Part shown: positions 46,892-59,089 of the stretch, one piece after another | How positions within the stretch are numbered: the first letter of the stretch is position 1 | Layout of the letters: each line of letters opens with the position of its first letter | Assembly (NCBI GenBank): GCA_035610835.1 | Contig: CM069448.1 | Location: forward strand, 14,694,462 to 14,758,461 | Direction: 5' to 3' | DNA length: 64,000 nucleotides | Source of the DNA: Ophiura sarsii | Taxonomy: Eukaryota; Echinodermata; Ophiuroidea; Amphilepidida; Ophiuridae | Notes under the pieces: model-generated | Databases searched by the model: none | Seen by the model: the letters and a program-made list of their open reading frames with translations, nothing else | Told to the model about the DNA's origin: nothing | Made by a program: the position numbers and the translations under genes

Positions 46892-47738
46892 TAAGAATCA
46901 GGGCGGCCGAAGAGTCTTATTTAGATCGTATCCAGTCCCCTCTGACGATATCAAGGTTATCTCTAGGTTCCTTGTAGGAATCGGATCCGTGGTCTTAGTT
47001 ACAATTGAAGGAGGACGGTATGTATTGCTTGCGATGGATCACATCACTAAATTGTAATTGTTTATAGACGCTTCACCGTTATTTTTGCCAAGATATCTGG
47101 CAAAATGACTTTTGTGTCAAATTAGTGTTCCATCGTCATGTAATTCGTCTTCTGAATATATTCCTGATATTGATGTATCACCATGACCATCTACATATTG
47201 TTAGTGTGTGCTTTAGAGAGCTCTAACGAAAAGCTAACGGTTAACCCTCATATCTGAAGTGCATTCAGTACTCACAAATATCATCTTAAAAGTTGATATC
47301 AGACCTCATCGCTTCAATTGATGTATAGCTCAAATGTATTCATTTTGAAATATGCAATTTACGTGTATAAGAATAGGAAACGCATTAGGCGGAGTAGATT
47401 TGAGCTAACTGTAATTGCAATTATTTCTTATTAGCTAAAGTGCAAGTCCTTGGTTAAATCTGACAGACGTCAAACATTGATTGGAATGTATGGAATTTAT
47501 TACAACAAAAGGTAATAGTTATGTCAACACATAGTATAGCCAAGCACGTACGCGTTAGTGCATTGCCCTTATAAGGTGTACGTATGATAAATATGTTACA
47601 TCATTATAGGAGGAAGAGTGTGAATTTGATCCGTTTTGTTCAATACACTAGTTAGTCCGTTGTGTGTGAGCAGTGATCATTAGCAAAACTAACAAGTTCC
47701 CTGTTGAAAGTGCACTGAATACTTAAATGATGTATATA
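46892..47738. other. No gene recognised
   Basis: AT-rich spacer between two MITEs, without notable structure. Confidence 0.5.
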
Positions 47739-48554
47739 CAGGGTGAATCAGAACAATTGTACACGGGATTGAAACGACCATTTGACCTTGATGTGTGGTT
47801 TGAACCATGGAATTCTGTTTTTACCAAGTGGTTTTAATCTAGTTCATCTTCCAAAAAGATGAAAGTAATGAAAATGAAAGCGATTAAAAATAAGCTGACC
47901 TCTTTTTCACCATTCCAATCGGATATACAAAGCTTAGACATGTAGCATATTGAATGGAGTGAGTGCTCACTGTAAAGAGTGCTCACTACATACATTTATA
48001 GCATCATGGCATAGTAAAAGAGGCAATATATGTATATGTACTAAAGCGTATCAAAATATCTCTCAAATGAAATGTTGTGACGAATTTTTTTCTAGATCAA
48101 TTGCACTTTGAAAAATACTTGACAGGTTCACAAATTATAAGTTTTGAGTGCAATGCTTCTTCTGCTAAAGTGTTGTAATATATAAAATGACATTTTAGCT
48201 TCCTTGCAATTTGAAATAGAAATAATAGTTCTCTACGTTGATATTAAGGTCTTTAACGAAGCCCATCACTGATATGGCCACCGTTTTCACTCAATTTTGT
48301 CATGCTATAGTAACACTTAACACCTTTGTCTCAACATTGTTAACTGTGTAAATCCCATTGGAATGGTAAAGAAGGGGTCAAATTACAAAAACTGTCACAT
48401 TTTGCTTATTTTTCAGTCGATCACTTTCATTTTTTTTTCGGAAGATAAACTAGATTATACGCTTGATACAAGCGACAAAAATGTCATGATTCAATGCATG
48501 CATAACGGTCAAAGAGACGTTTGAATCCGTACACAATTCGTTTTATTCACCCTA
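47739..48554. mobile_element. Mariner-like non-autonomous element
   Basis: The left end CAGGGTGAATCAGAACAATT is mirrored by AATTCGTTTTATTCACCCTA. Pairing continues inward for about 150 bases, for example TTAATCTAGTTCATCTTCC with GGAAGATAAACTAGATTA, and GACCATTTGACC with GGTCAAAGAGACG. TA lies at the left border and probably at the right. CAGGGTG ends with TA duplication are common in mariner relatives. No transposase. Confidence 0.82.
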
Positions 48555-48555
48555 T

Positions 48556-50289
48556 AGAAGCCATTATTTTGATCCCTGGAACAAACGCATACTCGGAGAT
48601 TTACTTCAATATGACAAACTCTTAGAAAGCTGCGTTATCATGATTAATTTACGTTAATTCTAAATATGAACGTGTCTGCATTCCAGAATTATATTTGAAA
48701 TACCTGATAATGACAACGAACACTTCTTTTCTTCGTTCAAAGACGAGATGACTCGTATTCAACAAGACAAGAATAGTTTAGTGGTTATACCTTTGATGTT
48801 TCTGCTCTCCGGAGGTAATTTCCAAGAACAAATAGCATTATGCAAAACACTGCTTTATAGTTCCACATCATGATATGAGTTGACATATGTTGAAGTAAGA
48901 TCGACGTGGTAACTCTTCAAATGGACTTAGAATTACCTCCTTTTAGATCCTCCGTAAACACTGCAACCTCCAATCAAAATATTACACCATCCGAACAAAA
49001 TACCTTTTGCCTAAGAAAACATCAACATAACACTTCGAAAGTATCAAAATAATAACAAAATAATGAACAACTATCACACAGAAATGAAGCGATCCCGTAA
49101 AGCCAAAGTTACATCAATACTGAAATCTATTTCACACATTGTCTATATCGAAGGGAACGATTGTTTAGAAACAGCCTGCGGTAAACAATGACGCATGCGT
49201 AAGAAGAACAAAACTCGTATCGTAAGCCGTGGTCAATAATGTGCCGGTTTAGTTAAGAGAATGACTTATATGACGTCACGTATGCGTACCCTTGGGCTAG
49301 TTTAGAACAGTTTTAGCTGTTTGCAGATGCAAACACTTAATTATTGGAATCCATTGAGGTGAGTGAGATCGAAACTTAATCAAAAACCTTCAGCATATTG
49401 AGTGCTGATTGCTCCATGTGGGTACAGAATACATGTTAATTGTTGTTGTTCCATCCAGTAACGATGGTTTAACTTAAACGGTAATCAGCCAAATGAATGC
49501 AGTTTAAAGATCCATTTTTAGATCATTCGAACAGATACTGCTCCTCGATTGTGAATAATTTTGGTCATTCCAAATTACGGATATGTACAAAAGTGTTCGA
49601 TTCGGATATTATAGGGCGTTTTGATACAGATGACGCTATTATATCTCTTTATTTAGGTAGATCGGAGTAATGTCACCACAGCACATTTGTCGTTCAATAC
49701 GAATGGGAAACCCATCAACGCCGAATTTAACAAATGTACTTGAATCGGATCGTTGATACGATGGTCAGACCGAAAACATCCGGATATGCATGTTTTTTGT
49801 TGCTATTCTCAAACATTCGATTCAACCAACTGATAAAAATTCCTTTAAGGGGCGCTCAAATGAACATGCTTTGTTTTTTATTAGTTATTATTTTAAAGTT
49901 ATATATTCTTTTTTAACAAAGACAAAACAAATTTCTTCCTGATTGTGCCTTTATTGTCTTTATTTCATTATTGTATTATCGATATTTTGTTGCTTTATTT
50001 ATAAATAAAAAACGAAATATATTGCATACTCATTGCAATTATTCTTTACTTATTTCGTCTTGTTTTGATGTTATTTTATATGTTTGCTAAAGACGAAATA
50101 AAGGTCATCCTAATTGTCATTCGTTAATGTTTTTTTGATATCTTATTGATATTTAAACATTTGTTAAGATGGAATAAATGGCATCAATTGCTATTTATCA
50201 CATTCGCAGTTTTTTATTTGATTTCTTCTATATATAATTCATTATTTTATTCATTTTGTAATTATCTCATTAATATTGTTATCTTTGTC
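48556..50289. other. No gene recognised
   Basis: AT-rich sequence. Around 49915-50130 the words AAAGACAAA or AAAGACGAAATAAA and related TTTATTTCG pieces recur loosely, but not enough to define a repeat. A small CG-richer patch near 49165-49285 has no exon. Confidence 0.5.
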
Positions 50290-50290
50290 G

Positions 50291-50340
<50 letters not shown>
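50290..50340 (+). repeat. (GTT)17 microsatellite
   Basis: Seventeen uninterrupted GTT triplets in 51 bases. The overlapping ORF (50146-50355) translates it as a poly-valine run, so that ORF is an artefact. Purity suggests a polymorphic locus. Confidence 0.97.
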
Positions 50341-50718
50341 AAATTTACTAAATAAATATAAATTACATCTTAAAGAACATTTATTTCTTATAATGTTTTT
50401 AATTTATTTCACATTTAATGTATTTAATAAACTACACTGTAGATAAAAAGCCTTTGAATGGTACTAGTGCACATTTTCTCTACTTCGGATGCAATAGAAG
50501 TAAAGTATACGGGCTAATGAAATGATGAACCACCTTAAAGCTTGAAGTAAATGTAAATTCATCATGTGTGCATTACAAGGAAATCAGTTTCAGGTGCCAA
50601 TTTATACACAAGGCACATTGATGTTAACTAACATGTAATGGTTCTCCTGATGGAATGTATCAATGGCGATATTTCCCCATTAAGGCTGATAATAAGCACA
50701 GAAATGGAAAAAGATATC
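50341..50718. other. No gene recognised
   Basis: AT-rich flank, no notable structure. Confidence 0.5.
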
Positions 50719-51877
50719 CGGCCGAGTGCACCAATGACGGGTAACTTAATAGGGAGGTAAGCTACCTCCCTAGTAGTTATGCTCTAACTGTAGCGTAACT
50801 TACTAACGATGTAATTCTTAGAGCATAACTGGCGAGTAACATCAGAATAGCAACTAGCGAGGTAAATATCCACATTAATCAGCATCGTCCCATTACAAAA
50901 TTAATTGGCGCATATGCCAAGTGTTAACCTATAGTTTACTGTAAAATTCTGACGTCAATGGTCCTCCGTAATATTATAAACGTGTCGTCACTCGCTAGGT
51001 CATAGGTGAGTGTAAATCAAGAATCACGTGGAGTCGGCCTGCGATCCGGAAAAAATGATGCCATTTTATGGCCAACAATTTCGAAGTTTGTTTTACCGCT
51101 TTTTCAAAAATAAGGACTATCATGACATTACAAACATATTTTGGGCGAGGGGCACATACAATCATTGCACCAAAAAGCACAATTTTAATGACAAACACAA
51201 GCACCCGATGGAAACAATTATATACAATTATTAATCTCTTAACACTAATACTTCCGTGGCGTGGATACCTTTTGTCCTTCGCTTGGTAACAGCGGAACCC
51301 CGGATCGATCCCCAGACCACGCACGGAACGATATGCTTTTTTTAAATTTTTTCGTTCGTCTAGTTCTACCCTTCCACTCATAATAATGTTGAAACTTGGC
51401 TTTATCAGTTTTTAATTAATAAAAACAATAATAAGTTTATTTATTTAGTCCTCATTTAAGATCCTTGGACAATTAGGCAAAAGGAGTTGATCTAAATTTT
51501 GACTAAAGAAATAACCAAATTGCATGAATGGATTTTCAAAAATATACAATCTTTCAGCTTATTAGGGGTCACATTCCACTTCAAATAGACACCTCCTGGT
51601 CATGCAAGCGCAATTGGTCCTTCAGCATCAGCGAATCATTCCCTCCAATGTTCACAACAAATTTACGCTACTGCTAGAATCGACTGACTTGTGGCATAAA
51701 ACGTTATGCCCCAACTTACTCTTGGGTCCAGTCAGGTATAACATTTAGCGTAAATTACCCGCCAGTTATAGCCTAGTAGCTTACCCCGCATTGGCGCTCT
51801 CAAAATTGTGGGTTACACCTCAGTTACTAGCGAGGTAGCGCTATTCTTCAGCTACCCGTCATTGGTGCACTCGGCCG
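50719..51877. mobile_element. CGGCCGAGTGCACC element, copy 2
   Basis: CGGCCGAGTGCACCAATGAC at the left is exactly mirrored by GTCATTGGTGCACTCGGCCG at the right. It is longer than copy 1 (1159 versus 611 bases) and shares both end regions with it. The middle contains a 128-codon minus-strand ORF (50995-51381) without recognisable transposase motifs, and the CCCCGGATCGATCCCC region, which is a local palindrome. The superfamily is not assigned. Confidence 0.85.
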
Positions 51878-52079
51878 ATGTGTGCTTAAATTTACAATCC
51901 GAAAATGAACAGCAATGCGTAGCATAATAAGCGTTAAGTTCAATTCCGGTGAAAAGTTTCTAGGTTTTCGTGTGTTATGTCTCCTAAAGAAAGGTCAAAC
52001 TAATTCATAATAAAAGTATGAGAAACTAGTCCCAACTGCGCCCCTTAAAGGAATTTTTATCAGTTGGTTGAATCGAATG
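51878..52079. other. No gene recognised
   Basis: Short AT-rich spacer before the palindrome field. Confidence 0.5.
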
Positions 52080-52985
52080 TTTGAAAACCAAGATTTTCAC
52101 CTAGGCGTCGAAAAACTTTGTTTTTTCGATTGATAAACTAAGTTTTTCTAAATATTTTACGGCCTGCCATATCCGCGTCGAAAAACCAAGATTTTCTCCA
52201 GCCAACTGAAAATCTTGGTTTTCCAAATCGATAATCTTGGTTTTTCATTTGAAAAACCATGTTTTCGCCTAGCTGTCCTAAAAACTTGGTTTTTCAATTG
52301 ATAAACCCAAGTTTTTCGAGAAAAAAAATGGATTTTCAATCGATAAACCAAGTTTTTCGAGTTACTGGACATTGGGCCTGCCATAAATGTCCAATAATTT
52401 AAAAAAACCTTGGTTTTTTCGATTGAAAAACTTGGTTTTTCAACGCGGAACGTAAAATAATTCGAAAAACTTGGTTTATCAATTGAAAAACCAAGTTTTT
52501 CCACGCGGAACGTAAAATAATTAGAAAAACGTGGTTTATCATTTGAAAAACCAAGATTATCGATTTGAAAATCCAAGATTTTCACCTAGGCATCGAAAAA
52601 CAATTGATAAACCAAGTGTTTCTAATTATGTTATGTTCCGCGTCGAAAAACTTGGTTTTACAATTGATAAACCAAGTTTTTCGAATTATTTGACATTGTA
52701 CTTTGATAAACTTGGTTTTTCGATCGAAAAATCAAGATTTTTTCCAGCCAACTGAAAATCTTGGTTTTTCAAATCGATAATCTTGGTTTTTCATTTGAAA
52801 AACCAAGTTTTTCGCCTAACTGTCAAAAAACTTGGTTTTTCAATTGATAAACCAAGTTTTTCGAGAAAAACTTGGATTTTCACTTGAAAAACTTGGATTT
52901 GTACTCGATAAACTTGTTTTTTCGGCGAAAAACTTGTTTTTTCGAGTTACTGGACATTGGGCTTGCCATAGACGTATCTGCGTAT
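52080..52985. repeat. Field of AAAAACTTGGTTTTTC palindromes, duplicated
   Basis: Dozens of copies of AAAAACTTGGTTTTTC and GAAAAACCAAGTTTTT, often joined by AATTGATAAA, fill this interval. A higher-order direct duplication is visible: 52085-52390 and 52570-52975 share in order CCAAGATTTTCACCTAGGC, CCAGCCAACTGAAAATCTTG, AAATCGATAATCTTGG and GAGTTACTGGACATTGGGC. Single strands could fold into many alternative hairpins. The leucine/phenylalanine-rich ORFs here are products of the repeat. Confidence 0.9.
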
Positions 52986-54584
52986 TTTACTAATTGCAGC
53001 ACTAAAACGCGCGCGACTACTCGGGCGCTGGCGTGTGTGCGTAGCAAGACGGACCGACACAGAGAGGCGTGCGTAACCCGGTGAGTAAATGCTGCGCCTG
53101 TAAAGTTACGTCACTGTCCAGAGGATAAAGTATAGGTAATCTCTTTTACACCCTTTGCGCTCATTTTGACGAACATATAGAGGGTAATCCGTCTAATTCT
53201 GAGGGTAGGGGGTGGTTGCCATCTTTAGATATTTTAAATCGCCATTTGAAAAATATCTAAAAAAAATCTTATAACAAAGTGTCCCTCTCTTATAAGCCAA
53301 AAACCTGGTGAAATTCAGATATTTGGCCTATATTTCACTGTACAATGACATTTTGAGATCGGCCATGTTTATGACGCCATTGTGACGTCGTGAGTGTGAT
53401 GTTTGTACCTTTATGGTACTCTGTATCTCTGTTTAGAATCAATAAACCGTGTCACAAAAAGGCTCAGTAGGACCAGGGTCAAGCCATTACGCTTCGTCTG
53501 TCTTCACCGGTGCAACAAGGAAAATAACACATAAGATATTAAATATGCTATTACACATGCCCATCCGTTAGCACAAATAAACAATATCTGAAATATACAG
53601 GGTGTGTCAAAATAAAATAAATATTAAACAATATGTCTAACCATTAGGGAGCGATCACTATTTACGCCAGGGGGACGGAGAAAATCAGGGGGGACACGAA
53701 TTTTTAGACATGAAGGGGGGACGCGAATTTTTTCAAGGAGGGGGTAATGACAAAATTGCACCCCATATGACAAAAAATGCCAATGGTATATAGGCGTATT
53801 TGTTTGCTATTTGTTCTATTAGTATTATCGTTAACAAGAATCACAGGTTTTCATGGTTTCCTATAGATGCATTTCTGAAACCGAACAGATTTGTGATTTC
53901 CATAAGTCAATGACCCATAGTATACGCATGTATGGAACAATAATGAGTTAATTTATCAAATTCAGATTCCGGGTTCAGATATTCTTGACATACATTTCAT
54001 GTGAAATAAAATGAAGTCCCCATCTGTGATTGCAATATTGAAAAGGAAAAATAGTGGTTGTACTATGATCTTCTAGTATGAACTGATTGTGAACTGTAAT
54101 GATATAATGTGAATAATGAAATTGAATAGGTTTTTTATAGAATGATCACAAACCTTGTTTGGCTTTTAAAATGTATTCTTTCATTAAAACCAGCGTAAAA
54201 CATGTTTTCCTCAACCGATTTTGGCGAACTAATATTCTTGTGAAAGCTAATAAAATGCACCTTCTGGTCCAATTAATGATCAAGATAATACAGTACAGAT
54301 TTTTGCAAAAAGATTCCCAAAGTTGAGTCATTTCGGCTCGATATACAAGTTATAGGCAAATGATCTCTCTCATAATTCAGGACTTAGTAAGTAAACATAC
54401 ACCGGGCAGTCGGGTAATGGAAAACCATAATATAAAAGGGTACGAAGCAAAGATGATTTACATACAGTTATGGGATACAAAACACGATTTACTGAAAGAA
54501 GCGCCTTGAATTCGGCGACGAAGAAAACTTTCTATGAATGAATACTACAGGTGATTTTTATAAGTAAAACAAAACAACCTCTAC
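52986..54584. other. No gene recognised; two isolated transposon-like ends
   Basis: ATACAGGGTGTGTCAAAATA at about 53597 looks like a single mariner terminus, and TAGGGAGCGATCACTATTTA at about 53643 starts a G-rich segment resembling another MITE terminus. I could not find partners for either. A CG-rich patch at about 53005-53090 ends in a donor-like CCCGGTGAGTAA, but no convincing coding frame precedes it. Confidence 0.45.
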
Positions 54585-55657
54585 GGCCGTGTGTTTTGAA
54601 CTCGCCACCCTTACCGTTGCATGTCCAGATTTTTACATATTACACCATCTGAGATTCGAATTAGCATATCGCAATAACTTTTGTTCTACCCCATAAAAAG
54701 TATATATTTTTTGAACGGTAATCTCACAAGGAATTCAAATATGCTATTGGAATTTAGATAAGACCTAATGGTAACATGTTGTCATTAAGAATGCTAAAAA
54801 AATATCGATTTTTTTTTCATATTTTTATTTAAGCTCAATAATATTTTTCTACCTATATCCCAATCATAATTTGATTGTGCATATTTAAGTTCCTCATGCA
54901 ATTACCCATCAACACATAATAGTTGTCAATGGTAAACATGTTGAAATATACTATATCGAGAAGTAAATGAGCACAAACGTTTAAATTTCAAATTTATTAG
55001 AGTTTACAAGTATATTTTGGGGGGTATGCACCCTAACCTGATTTAAACAGCATTTTTGAATTCCCCTATTTGAGAGCTTTCCAAAAATGTATAATTTTGC
55101 TGTCATCGGTTAAATATTTTTCTTGTTATAGTCATGTATGTTAAACCGATGAATTAGAGCAAGTTCACTGTGTAGCGAATAGGGGAAAAGCCAAGGACAA
55201 TGCAATCGATTCATGATTACAATTGTTACACAATAGTTGTCACATTTGTTGAAACAGAATCTTATAGAATATAACATAATCTATAAAATGAGAGCAAAAT
55301 CATGTTTGTACCATACAGGGATGAGGAGTTATAGTAAATTGAACGTAGAATTGGGAACATTTTCTATATTCCCCATAGAGATTGTACACAGCGCCGCCGC
55401 CACCGCCGCCGCCGCTGTCACCGCCGCCGCCGCCGTCACCGCCACCACCCCTGACTTTCACAACATAATCAATCATATCTCAGCCAAACATTTATAGAAA
55501 TTCACACAATGTAGCTAGATAAATAGGCTTTCACATGACACCTCAACCATAGCTCTACCACATTTAGTTGTTGAGTTAATAGAGAGAGATGGATGATTCG
55601 TCACCAAAAATGCAACGCCACCACCCTTTTTTGGTTGTGAGTTCAAAACACATGGCC
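54585..55657. mobile_element. Long inverted-repeat element containing a GCC array
   Basis: CGGCCGTGTGTTTTGAACTC at 54585-54604 is mirrored with few mismatches by GAGTTCAAAACACATGGCC at 55639-55657, and pairing continues to GTTGCAT or ATGCAAC after indels. The body includes TATGCACCCTAACCTG-like sequence and the GCC repeat at 55390-55449. No target duplication was established, so the exact ends are uncertain. Confidence 0.6.
55390..55449 (+). repeat. Interrupted (GCC)n microsatellite
   Basis: GCCGCCGCCACC and GCCGCTGTCACC blocks repeat in 60 bases, a CG-rich island in an AT-rich neighbourhood. In one frame it gives a poly-alanine ORF, which I do not regard as a gene. Confidence 0.93.
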
Positions 55658-56424
55658 CTACCAATTAACTGCAAATAAAAGTCTGCCCTCCACGGACGTG
55701 ATCAGTCAAACGAAAACCTACTTATGTTATTTTAAGGCCGCGGATTAATATTCATACAACTGGATGATTTTCAATTATTTATTAAGTAATATCATCCCAT
55801 AATTTGATCTTGAAAAACAAGCTCTTAACATAACTTTGATTCAAGACTATGGTATTGATTCAAGACTATGGTAAAAAGCATTAACCCGTTTGATAACTAT
55901 TAGTATCCGATTTAAACATTTTCGGCACGAACATCATGACATAATGTTGTAGGATATGTAAGTATACCGAATTGTTATGTGTGTGCAGAATTCTAAGTAT
56001 GTTATTGTTTTGTGAAGTATGTAATTTTTTTGTCGTCGCGTTCAATACGGGGGTGAGTCTACTGGAGGATATTGTAAAATGTTACTGATCTTAGAATAAT
56101 TTGGTCATGGCAGACGACACACTACTTCAGATTGGTATGCTTTTAAAGTGGGTGGTACTTGAAAAATCAATAAAACATAAAGACAAATCGTGTATACTTG
56201 CATGAAGTCCCAAATCTATAATATTGTGAGTAATCGGATTAAAATCATATTGTATTGTTTATTTTACTTTGATCTTTCACGACTTTGGCGAGCAGATTAT
56301 TGATGAAAGACTGTATTCTCCACTGTTGTGTTGAGGCCCGCATATCATTATGGATAGGCCAACGTTTGCGTGTGGTGAAAATAGACTAACTGATGACGTT
56401 GAGGTTGCTGATAGCATTTTTTCT
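55658..56424. other. No gene recognised
   Basis: AT-rich. A short tandem duplication, TTGATTCAAGACTATGGTA twice, lies at about 55836-55873. Nothing else was evident. Confidence 0.5.
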
Positions 56425-56821
56425 TAAAGGGACATTAAGTGGTGTTGACATTTTTTATTACTTTTTATTTACTTAAGAATTCAAGATGAACATTAAAAAT
56501 TGCCATTATTGTTGTTTCTACTAACAATAATACTGCAAAACTTGATTAAAACAATACCATCGCTATTTATTGAAAAACTCCCTCTATGCAAATATGGTTT
56601 GCGATATTATCACGCGTGCTGCAGGGGGGATACTGTCTGACGTAATATGCTGATCTAGCGGTGATCAGCATTTTTGAATCGACGTTTTGCTGTACAAAGA
56701 GAGCTGATTTTTCTGTTCATACATGTAATACAATTGTAAAAATATACAAATCCCAGTTTTTATCATATATTTTTTGTAATTGAGGGCGCTGCCTCCACCA
56801 CATCTCTTTAATGCCCCTTTA
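56425..56821. mobile_element. TAAAGGGRCATTAA-ended MITE
   Basis: TAAAGGGACATTAA at 56425-56438 is mirrored by TTAATGCCCCTTTA at 56808-56821. Interior blocks AGAATTCAAGATGAACATTA, TTGCTGTACAAAGAGAGCTG and TTGAGGGCGCTGCCTCCA recur at 61643-62170, so this is a dispersed family. No coding sequence. Confidence 0.8.
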
Positions 56822-57688
56822 GTCGAAACTGTATGTATCAGAGTGATCCTTTAATATTTCACTATTCAGCGTTATCGACAAAAATGACGTTTAGAAACAT
56901 TAGAAACTAACAGCGGTTAAACCTTTCGTAATGATTTTCATCATTTATAATTTAATTAGGCTACTTGGTAAAAAAGTGTGGCAATGGCCAATTACGATAA
57001 TAATGCAGGTTTGGATGGCTCATTTTAAGACGCCCCTACCGCCAACAACCATTGATCACACGTGATCAGATTGTTCTAACTCAATTAACAACAACAATTA
57101 CTTGTTGAGGCATTCGTAGAGGTCCAATGATCATGATCATAGAGAATAGGTCAGGATTAGACACACGATGATGCTATTTAATAAACAATGATATGTTATT
57201 CAATATAATATATTTTACTCAATACCCTAATATCATATTCTTTTATTCTGAACGCTACTGAACCCGACATAATGGTCATTAAAATGCACGTGGGCTAACT
57301 GTTCAAGAGTATAAATTGTGTGTAGGATTGTTGATTTTATCGAGGAAGGATTCGTGTCATTGAGTAATTATTCTAATGATTGTCCTAATTCACATTCAAT
57401 CATCACGATCATATTTGAACACGAAAATACAAAATTTCGCTCAAAACCTGCTTCTCAATGTCGTTGCTATCCCGATTGATAAATACAGATTGAAACAAGT
57501 AGGATATGGGCATTCAATTTTATTTCGTTATTACCCTTTATTGACTCCTTGTTCTAATTCGTATCAAGAAATAAGCGGGCAGGTATCGATGTGCTGAACT
57601 AGAGAGACAGGAATACAATCACGCCAACCATTATATTTAATGATCTATTCATGAAATATGACCGTCCTTACAAAATGCATGGGATGTT
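56822..57688. other. No gene recognised
   Basis: AT-rich, with a 73-codon ORF (57376-57597) lacking recognisable features. Confidence 0.5.
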
Positions 57689-58894
57689 AGGGTTGGTACA
57701 ATCTGTGACCTGACTTGCGTGACCCCACTTTCGTGACCCCACTTGTTCTGATCTAATTACCGCATATACTGATGCTGTAGGGTATGGGGTATTATTTACT
57801 TACCATTTCAGAGCACTATTTGGGGTAATTAACAAGAGAAAAAACACAGAATTTTCCACTCAGCCTCTGTTACGGTAGGACTAGTTTAGTGAGTCATAGG
57901 CCCCATGTATTTTAAAAATAACATTGCGCCCTGTGTATATTTATATCGGCAAACATTGCCCTATCAAGGGATGTCGGACGTTTTGGTCGTACATGGAAAT
58001 GTGTGCATTGAATGATTGAGAAATGACAATATATGTTTGTAAAGGCCCTGTCACACCATAGCGTATGGCCTGAACGTGGCCTGAACGTATGCCGACGTAT
58101 TCAAAAAATAGCTCGAAAATTGTCAGAGTCCGAGAACGTCCAAGAACGTCCAACTTCCCAACGAATTGCGTCAACATCGGTGATGGAATGGACGTATCCA
58201 TAGCGTATTAATCGCATACATAGCGTATGACTAACGTATTGATAGCGTATCACTAACTTATAACAAACTTATGACAGCGTATCACAGTGTATGCGATCGG
58301 CGAGCGTATGACCAACGTATTCGTAGCGTATGTCTGCCGTGCTCGACGTATCCTCAGCGTATACTCGGCGTACAACGAACACGTGACTTATGCCGTTGCA
58401 GAAATTGAGTTTCGTACACGGCGGGACAAGTGTTGCCAGTTCAAGTAAACGCAGCCTAGATGATAACTATTAAAATATCTAGAAGGGTAAATCTATATGT
58501 CCAACCTATAACTTAAGACGATTAACGTACCTCTAACGTATGTCAGCGTATGTCTAACGTATGTCAGCGTTTGTAAACGTATGTCTAACGTACCACGAAC
58601 CTATCGGGAACTTATGCAGAACGTAAGTTAAGCACACGTTGAGTACGTCGAGAAATTTTGAACATGCTCAATAATTTTTCGCGGGCTCGACGTGTTCCAA
58701 ATTTTCACAACGTATCACAGCGTGCTCTTAACGTATACGACGTATCCCAAACTTACCCCTAACTTGTATCAGCGTACACCAACGTACGCCAACGTATTTT
58801 TCGATATTTCGCATACGTTGTTATACGTTCAGGCGATACGCCATGGTGTGACAGGGCTACCGTACAGCTAGCGCGCATTCGGCGTTTTGGGAAC

Positions 58895-59029
58895 TTATGG
58901 AGGGTTTGAGTATATAAATGGGTCCCTTGAGTATCTCATCCTCACTTCTTCATGGTCTGTCTTGGCCTTCTTGCTTTTTCCTCCTCCTCGGCCTCGGCCC
59001 CTGGTTGCTTGCTTCTTCTTGGGAGGCAT
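58895..59029 (-). CDS. Short basic, RG-rich ORF inside the Harbinger-like element
   Basis: Forty-four codons start MPPKKKQATRGRGRGGGKSK and end in DPFIYSNPP before a TAA stop. A PKKK cluster suggests a nuclear localisation signal, and the Arg-Gly tract resembles an AT-hook or RGG segment. Its base composition is unlike the ACGTA repeats on either side. It could be the truncated first exon of a transposon DNA-binding protein, or a captured host fragment. It lacks any recognisable domain, and activity is unknown. Confidence 0.45.
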   Translation of the reverse strand: MPPKKKQATRGRGRGGGKSKKAKTDHEEVRMRYSRDPFIYSNPP

Positions 59030-59081
59030 GTTAACTGCTTGATGACATCGGCGGGAATGATGTAATGTGAGATCGGCGCGG

Positions 59082-59089
59082 TATTTATA
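59082..59089 (-). promoter_or_regulatory. TATA-like box upstream of the RG-rich ORF
   Basis: TATAAATA on the minus strand lies about 53-60 bases before the ATG at 59029, followed by CCGCGCCGATC. Its position would place a start site roughly 25-30 bases before the ATG. This supports the ORF being, or having been, transcribed, but AT-rich DNA gives such matches readily. Confidence 0.4.

Noticed and set aside
50146..50355. ORF ending in a poly-valine stretch
   Set aside because: The valines are a GTT microsatellite; the rest is random AT-rich translation.
51245..51335. tRNA-like sequence with GGATCGATCC and pairing GCGTGG/CCACGC ends
   Set aside because: The box-B resemblance comes from a palindromic GATCGATC; no box A, anticodon arm or correct spacing was found on either strand.
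50995..51381. 128-codon minus-strand ORF inside a TIR element
   Set aside because: No recognisable transposase motif, no support from copy 1 of the same element, and it spans a local palindrome.
55237..55497. 86-codon ORF with poly-alanine
   Set aside because: Generated by the GCC microsatellite; other frames are equally open across it.
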